DNA of 20,784 nt from Geobacter sp. UBA4074. GTDB taxonomy: Bacteria; Desulfobacterota; Desulfuromonadia; Geobacterales; Pseudopelobacteraceae. Numbering within the stretch: position 1 is the first letter of the stretch; each line of letters begins with the position of its first letter. Location: positions 1,089 to 21,872 of the forward strand of contig DFYU01000022.1 of NCBI GenBank assembly GCA_002383415.1. The letters run 5' to 3'. Made by a program: the position numbers and the translations under genes. Below, one piece after another: positions 14,260 to 20,784 of this stretch. The notes beneath the pieces were generated by a model that saw only the letters and a list, made by a program, of their open reading frames with translations, had not been told where the DNA came from and searched no databases.

Positions 14260-16001
14260 CAGGCAGCCACCGGTTCCGGCTGATCACTGAACTGCAGGGC
14301 ATGCAAGCGGCTATACAGACCGCTGCCGGCCACCAGATCGGCGTGGCTGCCGATCTCCAGAATATTACCCTGCTCCAACACCACGATCAGATCGGCGTTT
14401 TGTACCGTGGAAAGGCGATGGGCGATCACAAAGGTAGTACGATTGCGCATCAGGTTTTCCAGGGCCTGCTGCACCATCTTTTCGCTTTCAGTATCCAGGG
14501 CGCTGGTGGCCTCGTCCAGTATCAGGATCGGCGCATCCTTGATGAGCGCACGGGCAATGCAGAGTCGCTGACGCTGGCCGCCGGACAGCCGTGCGCCGCG
14601 GTCGCCGATATTGGTTGCATAGCCCTCAGGCAGCTGCTGGATAAAATCATCAGCAAAGGCCGCCCTTGCGGCTGCCTCCACCTCAGCGTCGCTGGCGTCG
14701 GGACGGCCGTAGCGGATGTTGTTGGCGATGGTATCGTTAAACAGGGTAGTTTCCTGATCAACCAGGGCAAACTGGCGATTGAGTGATACCAGACTGATAT
14801 CCCGCAGGTCGTGACCATCCAGCAGGATCGCTCCCTGGTCAACATCATAAAAACGCATCAAAAGCGCAGCCATCGTCGATTTTCCACTGCCCGACGGCCC
14901 CACCAGGGCCACCATCTGCCCGGGCGCAACGGCAAGGTTTACCCCTTGCAGCACCGGCTCATCGCCATAGCGAAAGCCAACCTCCTGAAACTCCACCCGA
15001 CCGCTGACCCTGGCCAGTTCGACCGCGTCCGGCTTATCGACAATACTGCGCTGGGCATCCATGGTCTGAAAGACACGTTCAGCCGCACCAGCCGAGCGCT
15101 GCATGACGTTGTATGATGACTGCAGCTTCTTGACCGGCGTAAAGAGCATAATCATGGCGGCAATAAAGGAAAACAGTTCCGCCGGCGTCATGCGACCCGC
15201 CATGACCTGACTGCCGCCGACGTAGATTACCGCCGCCACACCCAGTGACACAATCATCTCGGTTACCGGCGTGGCCAACGACGAGTACTTGATATAGCGC
15301 TTGAACTGCTGCAGAAAGTTGTGGTTTTCCTGTTCAAAGCGCTCCGATATCTGCTGTTCCAGACCGAAGGCCTTGATCACCTTGATACCGGAAAAGGTCT
15401 CCTGGATGGTGGTACCCAGGCCACCCATCACGTCAAGGCTGCGCCGGGCGGCATTCTTGATCTTTTTACCGATCAGTTGGGCCGGATAGATGGTCAGCGG
15501 AAACACGATGAACGAGATAGTCGCCAGTTGCCAGTTGCGGTAAAAGATCACACCCAACAGAGCCGCCAGCGAGATAAGGTCACGGAACAGGCCGGTGACC
15601 ACCTGGCCCATACCCTCCTGCATGGTGCTGATGTCGTTGGTCATGCGCGACATCAGGTCACCGGTGGCCTGACGATTGTAGAAGGACATGTCCTGCCGGG
15701 TGGTCAGCCTGAAAAAATCGTTGCGGATGTCCTGAATCGCCTTTTGTCCGGCCAGTTTGATGGTGGCGTCATAGATATACCGGCTGACGCCCCGCACCAG
15801 AAACAGGATCACGATCCCCATCGGCACCAGCAGGAAGATCGTGGTATCCTTGCCGGCAAAGATCCGTTGCAGCACCGGCTCAACCAGGTAGGCAAAGGCA
15901 CCGTCCATGGCCCCCACCACCAGCGAGAACAGCGCCGACAGCAGCAGCAACCACCAGTAGGGCAGGAAATACCGTAGTGTACGCTTGAGTACAGGGCTCA
16001 T
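14259..16001 (-). CDS. msbA: Lipid A ABC exporter/flippase
   Basis: A full-length 580-residue half-transporter that works as a homodimer to flip core-lipid A across the inner membrane. It has a six-helix membrane domain (residues 1-300). The ATPase domain carries Walker A GPSGSGKST (368-376), the Q-loop in FALVDQET, the signature LSGGQ (473-477), Walker B ILILDE (492-497) and the H-loop IAHRLST with His528. The GDRGARLSGGQRQR stretch and overall length fit MsbA. The ATG at 16001 overlaps the lpxB stop as ATGA, and the stop overlaps lpxL. The lipid A context makes MsbA far likelier than a generic drug exporter. Confidence 0.95.
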   Translation of the reverse strand: MSPVLKRTLRYFLPYWWLLLLSALFSLVVGAMDGAFAYLVEPVLQRIFAGKDTTIFLLVPMGIVILFLVRGVSRYIYDATIKLAGQKAIQDIRNDFFRLTTRQDMSFYNRQATGDLMSRMTNDISTMQEGMGQVVTGLFRDLISLAALLGVIFYRNWQLATISFIVFPLTIYPAQLIGKKIKNAARRSLDVMGGLGTTIQETFSGIKVIKAFGLEQQISERFEQENHNFLQQFKRYIKYSSLATPVTEMIVSLGVAAVIYVGGSQVMAGRMTPAELFSFIAAMIMLFTPVKKLQSSYNVMQRSAGAAERVFQTMDAQRSIVDKPDAVELARVSGRVEFQEVGFRYGDEPVLQGVNLAVAPGQMVALVGPSGSGKSTMAALLMRFYDVDQGAILLDGHDLRDISLVSLNRQFALVDQETTLFNDTIANNIRYGRPDASDAEVEAAARAAFADDFIQQLPEGYATNIGDRGARLSGGQRQRLCIARALIKDAPILILDEATSALDTESEKMVQQALENLMRNRTTFVIAHRLSTVQNADLIVVLEQGNILEIGSHADLVAGSGLYSRLHALQFSDQPEPVAA

Positions 16002-17149
16002 GACTGCTCCACCAATGCCATCACCAGTGCGGCCATCTTCTGGTCTGAACCGCCACCACCCAGGCGCTGCCGAACATTGGCAAGCCCTTGTTTCAGCTCA
16101 TCAGCATACCGTGCATCAGACAAGATACGTCCAATCTCCTGGGCGATCCGTTGCGGCGAGGCATCGTCCTGGATCAGCTCCTGGGCGACGGTTTCGCCGG
16201 CCACGATGTTGCATAGGCCAATATGATCGACCTTTACCAGCCTGACTGCCAGCTGATAGGTCAGCGCTGCCAGTTTGTAGATGATCACCAGTGGTGTGCC
16301 CACCAGGGCTATCTCAAGGGTTACGGTGCCGGAAACCGCAATCACGGCGTCGCAAGCCTTGATCAGGTCATGAATCCGTTCACGCGTCGTGGTTATGGAC
16401 AGCTGATGGCCCACAAGGTAGGGGGCGAGATCGGCATCACTGAGGGTGGAGGCCAGCGGCAACACGAATTGCACGTCCGGAAATTGGAGCTGCAGCAGCT
16501 GGGCAGCATCGAGGATCACCGGCAGCAGGCGGCTGACTTCGCTGCGACGACTGCCGGGAAACAGGCCGACGATCGGCCGTGATGGGTCCAGCCCGAACGA
16601 GCTGGCCGCCTCGTCGTGCGAAAGCTCCGTTTTTACCCTGTCGGCCATCGGATGGCCTACAAAGGAGACTGGCACTCCGGCCTGCTCGTAAAACGGCGCT
16701 TCAAACGGCAGGATCACCGCCATATGATCCACCAGCTTTTTGATTTTCTTGACCCGCCCCTGACGCCAAGCCCAGATCTGCGGCGAGATGTAATAGAGCA
16801 CCTTGACGCCGGCCTGCTTGGCCACCTTAGCCAGGCGCAGGTTGAAACCCGGATAATCGATCAGGATCAGCAGGTCCGGGGGATCGTTCTGCAAGATGCG
16901 CTTTAACTGCAGAAATGCCGGTGCAATCACGTCGAAGTGCTTGAGCACCTCCACCAGACCCACTACCGCCATATCGGCCGAATCGGCCATGGTTTCTGCG
17001 CCTGCCTCCCGCATCCGCGCACCACCGATGCCGAAAAAGTGGAAGGTCGGGTCGATGGCATGCACCGCTCTGATCAGGCCGGCGCCGTAGATATCACCAG
17101 AGGCCTCTCCAGCAACGATCATGATCCGTTTTGCCGTTTGCGCCTTCAT
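15998..17149 (-). CDS. lpxB: Lipid A disaccharide synthase
   Basis: LpxB is a GT19 glycosyltransferase that joins UDP-2,3-diacylglucosamine and lipid X into the lipid A disaccharide on the cytoplasmic face. The 383-residue product has VAGEASGD near the N-terminus, ADMAVVGLVEVLKH, YYISPQIWAWRQGR, FPGSRRSE and SGTVTLEIAL, all diagnostic. I prefer the ATG at 17149, which overlaps the aminotransferase stop as TGATG; a GTG two codons upstream at 17155 is also possible. If the GnnA/GnnB assignment is right, both donor and acceptor would carry an amide-linked chain at position 3. Confidence 0.95.
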   Translation of the reverse strand: MKAQTAKRIMIVAGEASGDIYGAGLIRAVHAIDPTFHFFGIGGARMREAGAETMADSADMAVVGLVEVLKHFDVIAPAFLQLKRILQNDPPDLLILIDYPGFNLRLAKVAKQAGVKVLYYISPQIWAWRQGRVKKIKKLVDHMAVILPFEAPFYEQAGVPVSFVGHPMADRVKTELSHDEAASSFGLDPSRPIVGLFPGSRRSEVSRLLPVILDAAQLLQLQFPDVQFVLPLASTLSDADLAPYLVGHQLSITTTRERIHDLIKACDAVIAVSGTVTLEIALVGTPLVIIYKLAALTYQLAVRLVKVDHIGLCNIVAGETVAQELIQDDASPQRIAQEIGRILSDARYADELKQGLANVRQRLGGGGSDQKMAALVMALVEQS

Positions 17150-18243
17150 CAGCACGTCACCGCTTCGCGCACCACCGCCACCACCCGATCCACCTGCTGA
17201 TCAGTCAGCTCAGGGTAGATCGGCAACGACAGGCAGCGGGCGGCAACCGATTCGGCCACTGGCAATGATTGCCCGCTGTACTGTTTGCGGAATACCTCTT
17301 GGCGATGCAGTGGGATCGGATAATAAATGGCGCTGGCAATCTGGTGGTTGTTTAAGGCGGTCATAATCGTGTCACGGTGCTCGCTGAGCAGGGTGTATTG
17401 GTGATACACATGCAGGCCTTTGCCGTCTTCAAACGGCAGCTGCACCAAATCCTTCAGCCCTGCTGCATATCGCTTGGCTACCCGCCGGCGCTCCTGGTTG
17501 AAGCGCTCGACATGCGCAAGCTTGACCCGCAGGATAGCCGCCTGCAGTTCATCCAGGCGGCTGTTCAGGCCGATCTGGTCATGGTGATAGCGCGTTTTGC
17601 TGCCGTGGTTGCGTAATGCACGCAGCGCCTCTGCCGCTTCTGCCGTGGCACAGGTAACCAAGCCGCCATCACCGCAGCAGCCCAGGTTTTTGCTGGGGAA
17701 AAAGCTGAAACAGCCAAAGGAGCCGATGGTGCCGGTCATCTTCCCCTGGGTTGTCGCGCCAAAGGATTGGGCGCAGTCCTCAATCACGATCAGCCGGTGC
17801 CGGGCGCAGACCGCACTGATGGCTGCCATGTCGGCCGGCTGGCCGAACAGGTGCACCGGTATCACCGCACGGGTGGCGGGCGTAATGGCCTGTTCGATCA
17901 AATCCGGCGCCATGTTAAAGGTGCGCGGATCGATATCAACGAAGACCGGGGTGGCCCCGACCTGGCAGATCGCCTCGGCAGTGGCGATAAAGGTGAAGGC
18001 AGTGGTGATGACCTCGTCGCCGGGACCGACGCCGCTCGCCAGCAGCGCCAGCTGCAGGGCATCGGTGCCGGATGCGCAGCTCACCGCATGGGACGCACCC
18101 AAATGCCGGGCTACTTCTTGCTCAAAGCTGGTGACATTGGGCCCAAGTATAAACTGGGTACCCTCCAATACACCCAGCACCGCTTGATCAATGTCAGCTT
18201 TCAGCTGGTGATACTGATGCTGCAGGTCAACCATCGGTATCAC
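17149..18243 (-). CDS. gnnB: DegT/DnrJ/EryC1 aminotransferase, probable GnnB (UDP-GlcNAc 3-transaminase)
   Basis: A PLP-dependent sugar aminotransferase of 364 residues. Lys185 in FFPSKNLG is the Schiff-base lysine, EDCAQS (155-160) holds the cofactor ring Asp, and CASGTDAL (56-63) binds the PLP phosphate. It is paired directly with an oxidoreductase and lies between lpxA and lpxB. Established work in Acidithiobacillus ferrooxidans places gnnA and gnnB in that position; there GnnB aminates the 3-keto sugar made by GnnA to give UDP-GlcNAc3N. A WbpE-type role in O-antigen synthesis is the main alternative. The GTG at 18243 overlaps the preceding stop as GTGA and has GGGGG 5 bases upstream; the ATG at 18234 is spaced worse. 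Confidence 0.82.
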   Translation of the reverse strand: MIPMVDLQHQYHQLKADIDQAVLGVLEGTQFILGPNVTSFEQEVARHLGASHAVSCASGTDALQLALLASGVGPGDEVITTAFTFIATAEAICQVGATPVFVDIDPRTFNMAPDLIEQAITPATRAVIPVHLFGQPADMAAISAVCARHRLIVIEDCAQSFGATTQGKMTGTIGSFGCFSFFPSKNLGCCGDGGLVTCATAEAAEALRALRNHGSKTRYHHDQIGLNSRLDELQAAILRVKLAHVERFNQERRRVAKRYAAGLKDLVQLPFEDGKGLHVYHQYTLLSEHRDTIMTALNNHQIASAIYYPIPLHRQEVFRKQYSGQSLPVAESVAARCLSLPIYPELTDQQVDRVVAVVREAVTC

Positions 18244-19187
18244 GCCATCCCCCTGCTCAAGGCTGCGTTAATCTTAAGGGCCGTCTCCAGCGCCATCCGC
18301 CCGGCGTAGCCGTTCACCAGAGGTTCTCTGCCGGTCACAATCGCCTCCACAAACGAACTGATCTCAGCCAGCAACGGGTCGGACTGGCCTAAATCCTGTT
18401 CCACCAGCTGCAACTGAGGCACGGTTACCTGCTGCTGGTCAGCCTGTAGGCGGTTGGCAGCCAGCAACTTCCGGTTCTGAAAGTCAAGGACCAGGTAGGC
18501 ATCCCGCTGAAAGACCCGCATCTTGCGCTCAGACTTCAGGCTGATGCGACTGGCGGTGACATTGGCCACACAGCCGTTGCCAAAACCGATCCGGGCATTG
18601 GCGATATCTTCTTCAACTGTAAAAACCGGGGCTCCGATGGCATCGATACTGACGACCGGCGCCTTGACCAGATACTGGATCAGCTCGATATCGTGAATCA
18701 TCAAATCCAGCACCACGTTGACATCGGTCCCACGAGGACAAAACGGCGCAACACGGACTGACTCCACAAACAGCGGCCTGTCCACCTTGGCCACGGCGGC
18801 CAGCAGCACCGGATTGAAACGCTCCAGATGGCCAACCTGCAGTACCAGCCGCTGTGCTTCGGCAAGGCCGATCAACGCATCGGCCTGCTCAATGGTCGTC
18901 GTTATCGGCTTCTCAACCAGCACGTGCACGTTGTTCGCCAAGAACTCACGGGCGATCTCAAAGTGGTGACTGGTAGGCACCACCACGCTGACCGCATCAA
19001 CCTGACCGAGCAATACACGGTGATCGTCGAAGGCACGACAGCCGCAGGCTGCAGCCACCTCGGCGGCCCGTGCCGGATTACTGTCCGCTACGCCAACCAG
19101 CTCTACTCCAGGCAGTGACGCGTACTTCTGGGCATGAAAGGCACCCAGGTAGCCAACGCCGATCACCGCCGTCCGCAGTGGCGTCAT
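18240..19187 (-). CDS. gnnA: Gfo/Idh/MocA oxidoreductase, probable GnnA (UDP-GlcNAc 3-dehydrogenase)
   Basis: An NAD(P)-dependent sugar oxidoreductase of 315 residues. The Rossmann loop GVGYLG is at residues 10-15 and the family motif VEKP at 91-94. The DLMIHDIELIQYL segment contains the usual catalytic Asp/His pair. With the adjoining aminotransferase it forms the two-gene module that converts UDP-GlcNAc to UDP-GlcNAc3N, the dehydrogenase oxidising the 3-hydroxyl. The assignment is by gene pairing and position between lpxA and lpxB; a WbpB-like enzyme acting on UDP-GlcNAc uronate cannot be excluded from sequence alone. ATG at 19187 overlaps the lpxA stop as ATGA, and its stop overlaps the aminotransferase GTG. 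Confidence 0.82.
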   Translation of the reverse strand: MTPLRTAVIGVGYLGAFHAQKYASLPGVELVGVADSNPARAAEVAAACGCRAFDDHRVLLGQVDAVSVVVPTSHHFEIAREFLANNVHVLVEKPITTTIEQADALIGLAEAQRLVLQVGHLERFNPVLLAAVAKVDRPLFVESVRVAPFCPRGTDVNVVLDLMIHDIELIQYLVKAPVVSIDAIGAPVFTVEEDIANARIGFGNGCVANVTASRISLKSERKMRVFQRDAYLVLDFQNRKLLAANRLQADQQQVTVPQLQLVEQDLGQSDPLLAEISSFVEAIVTGREPLVNGYAGRMALETALKINAALSRGMA

Positions 19188-19969
19188 CCCCGACAGATGC
19201 CTCGTTCTGATTTTTCAATAAAACTGACCAGCGTATCCACCTCGGCGCAACCGACGATTTCAGCCTTGATTTTGGCAATCGCATCAACCTGCTTCAAATC
19301 AGACATAAACAGGATCTTGTACGCATTTTTAAGATTGCGTATCACCTCGTCGCTGAAGCCGCGCCGCTTGAGGCCGATCAGATTCAGGCCCCGGAGTTTG
19401 GCCTCACGCCTGTCACCGAAGGATGCAATCATATAGGGCGGCACATCCGATCCTGCCAGGGTGCCACCGCCCAGCATGGCGTACGAGCCGATATGGACAA
19501 ACTGGTGAACAGCCACCAGACCGCCCAGGATGATGTTGTCCTCAACGGTCACATGGCCGGCCAGGGTGGCGGCATTGGCCATCACGTTGCCACTGCCCAC
19601 CCGGCAGTCGTGAGCCACATGGGAATAGGCCATCAGCAGGTTGTTGTTGCCCAGCACCGTCTCGCTGATGCCGGTTACGGTACCGCGATGCACCGTGGCA
19701 AACTCACGGATCGTATTACCGTTGCCGATGCGGGTCCAGCACTCCTCGCCCCTGTACTTCAGATCCTGGGGCGCCACACCCACTGAGGCCATGTGGTAAA
19801 TCTGATTGTTTTCGCCCAATTCAGTCCATTTGCCGATCACGGCATGGGGGCCGATGCTAGTCCCCTTGCCGATAATGACCTGCTCCTCAATGATGGCGTA
19901 AGGACCGATCTCGGCCCCTTCATCGATCTGGACCGATGGATGGATGATTGCCGTCGGATGCACTGCCAT
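19184..19969 (-). CDS. lpxA: UDP-GlcNAc (or UDP-GlcNAc3N) acyltransferase
   Basis: LpxA starts lipid A synthesis by moving a 3-hydroxyacyl chain from ACP to position 3 of the UDP sugar. The 261-residue protein is a left-handed beta helix of hexapeptide repeats with the usual C-terminal helices. The catalytic base is His120 in SHVAHDC; His139 and His155-Gln156 match E. coli His144 and His160-Gln161. Gly168 aligns with E. coli Gly173, the acyl ruler position. QDLKY (68-72) matches the sugar-binding loop, but the preceding residue is Pro, where E. coli has Asn. The ATG at 19969 has a strong AAGGGGGAG directly upstream and lies 9 bases after the fabZ stop. If GnnA/GnnB are correct, this enzyme should prefer the 3-amino sugar. 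Confidence 0.95.
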   Translation of the reverse strand: MAVHPTAIIHPSVQIDEGAEIGPYAIIEEQVIIGKGTSIGPHAVIGKWTELGENNQIYHMASVGVAPQDLKYRGEECWTRIGNGNTIREFATVHRGTVTGISETVLGNNNLLMAYSHVAHDCRVGSGNVMANAATLAGHVTVEDNIILGGLVAVHQFVHIGSYAMLGGGTLAGSDVPPYMIASFGDRREAKLRGLNLIGLKRRGFSDEVIRNLKNAYKILFMSDLKQVDAIAKIKAEIVGCAEVDTLVSFIEKSERGICRG

Positions 19970-19978
19970 AGCTCCCCC

Positions 19979-20434
19979 TTAGGTTGCTGCTGCTGCAAAG
20001 GTAGCCTTTAGAGACGCCTCGGTCACCAGGGTTCCGTCCACATACGCCTTGCCATCAACCCCCCAGATACCGCGTCGGTTCAGGGTGGTGGTGATCTCGA
20101 TCCGCAGCTGGTCGCCCGGCATCACCGGCTTGCGGAACTTGGCATTTTCAATGGCGATGAAGTAGCTGACCTTCTTCTGGGTCTCTTCATCAGAGGCCAG
20201 ATAGGCCATGATACCGGCAACCTGGGCCATGGCCTCCACGATCAAGACCCCCGGCATCACCGGATGGCCGGGGAAATGCCCTGGAAAAAATGGTTCGTTG
20301 ATGGTCACGTTTTTGATACCCACGCAGCGGGTACCGTGCTCCAGCTCCACAATCCGGTCCACCAGCAGGAATGGATAGCGGTGGGGCAGAATCTTCATGA
20401 TGGCGTTCACATCCATCGGCAGGGTCGGTTGCAT
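19979..20434 (-). CDS. fabZ: (3R)-hydroxyacyl-ACP dehydratase
   Basis: FabZ dehydrates 3-hydroxyacyl-ACP in fatty acid elongation and competes with LpxA and LpxD for the same substrate. The 151-residue hot-dog-fold protein has LPHRYPFLLVDR, the catalytic His53 in PGHFPGHPVMPG and Glu67 in VEAMAQ. I chose the ATG at 20434 because AGGAG lies 6 bases upstream; the GTG one codon earlier would leave only 3 bases. It lies three bases after the lpxD stop and 9 bases before lpxA, the usual lpxD-fabZ-lpxA arrangement. Confidence 0.95.
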   Translation of the reverse strand: MQPTLPMDVNAIMKILPHRYPFLLVDRIVELEHGTRCVGIKNVTINEPFFPGHFPGHPVMPGVLIVEAMAQVAGIMAYLASDEETQKKVSYFIAIENAKFRKPVMPGDQLRIEITTTLNRRGIWGVDGKAYVDGTLVTEASLKATFAAAAT

Positions 20435-20437
20435 CAC

Positions 20438-20784
20438 TTACTCCTTTGCCAGCCGGGCCTCAAGGGCGGCTATTTTTTTCTCCAACTCGCTTACTTTTTT
20501 TCGCATATCAGGCAGCCTGGGCAGCACACCCATCACCCGCAGCCAGTCTTTGTGGGGCATGGCCGGCGATCCGCTATAGTAGGCATTGGGGGCCAAGGCG
20601 CTGGGCACGCCGGCCTGGGCGCCTACGATCACATTGTCACCGATACTGACATGGCCCACCACCCCCACCTGACCGGCCAGGGTCACGTGGTTGCCGATCT
20701 TGCTGCTGCCGGCGATCCCCACCTGGGAGACGATCATGCAGTCCTCGCCGATCTGGCAGTTGTGGGCCACCTGCACCAGGTTGT
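20438..20784 (-). CDS. lpxD: UDP-3-O-acylglucosamine N-acyltransferase, C-terminal part
   Basis: Partial gene: the frame is open to the window edge and ends with TAA at 20438-20440. LpxD adds the second primary 3-hydroxyacyl chain, to the 2-amino group, in lipid A synthesis. The visible part begins with NLVQVAHNCQIG, which contains the catalytic His equivalent to E. coli His239. Left-handed beta-helix hexapeptide repeats follow, then YYSGSPAMPHKDWLRV and a charged C-terminal coiled helix rich in Lys and Glu. The N-terminal uridine-binding domain is outside the window. It heads the operon visible here; the promoter must lie further upstream. Confidence 0.94.
   Translation of the reverse strand, partial: NLVQVAHNCQIGEDCMIVSQVGIAGSSKIGNHVTLAGQVGVVGHVSIGDNVIVGAQAGVPSALAPNAYYSGSPAMPHKDWLRVMGVLPRLPDMRKKVSELEKKIAALEARLAKE

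Noticed and set aside
14049..14786. Plus-strand open frame opposite the lpxL/msbA junction
   Set aside because: It crosses two well-supported genes on the other strand and has no recognisable domain; it is a shadow frame.
1..20784. CRISPR arrays, tRNA or rRNA genes, riboswitches, phage attachment sites
   Set aside because: I saw no regularly spaced repeats, no cloverleaf-like or rRNA-like sequence, and no integrase or tRNA-adjacent repeats; gaps are too short for most of these except 8178-8526, which shows none.

Overview
The window looks like a chromosomal segment of a Gram-negative deltaproteobacterium of the Geobacter/Desulfuromonadales type. This is an inference. It rests on the HppA C-terminus, the free-standing rubrerythrin-like ferritin, the order of the lipid A genes, and a GC-rich backbone interrupted by an AT-rich O-antigen patch. 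Almost everything is on the minus strand. Only the end of hppA and a transposase remnant are on the plus strand.

Layout. (1) 1-501 is the 3' end of hppA (membrane pyrophosphatase), followed by a strong hairpin terminator shared with the convergent rubrerythrin-like gene (587-1084). (2) 1148-8177 is an LPS core/O-antigen operon read right to left: GT4 glycosyltransferase, GT9 heptosyltransferase-like, second GT4, a sialyltransferase-fold protein, the O-antigen ligase waaL (TTG start), a six-helix membrane protein of unknown function, and the tRNA-modifying tcdA. A sigma70-like promoter lies upstream at about 8264-8292. (3) 8178-8857 is non-coding DNA followed by the left part of an IS4-type insertion sequence with a truncated transposase. 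It is joined head to head, at about 8850, to the truncated 5' third of a pseB-like dehydratase gene. (4) 9226-20784 is a continuous lipid A operon read right to left: lpxD (partial), fabZ, lpxA, gnnA-like, gnnB-like, lpxB, msbA, lpxL/htrB, a PAP2 phosphatase, waaA, lpxK and a UDP-glucuronate 4-epimerase, ending in the broken pseB. From lpxA to lpxK nearly every stop overlaps the next start (ATGA, GTGA or TGATG).

How the genes work together. LpxA, LpxD and LpxB make the acylated disaccharide, LpxK phosphorylates it, WaaA adds Kdo, LpxL adds a secondary chain and MsbA flips the product across the inner membrane. The downstream glycosyltransferases and WaaL would complete the core and attach O-antigen. 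The most interesting feature is the oxidoreductase/aminotransferase pair between lpxA and lpxB. That position and pairing match GnnA/GnnB, which make UDP-GlcNAc3N, so the lipid A of this organism probably carries amide-linked rather than ester-linked primary chains at position 3. Other points of interest are the IS-associated break between the two operons, the sialyltransferase-fold protein, and a PAP2 enzyme that may dephosphorylate lipid A.
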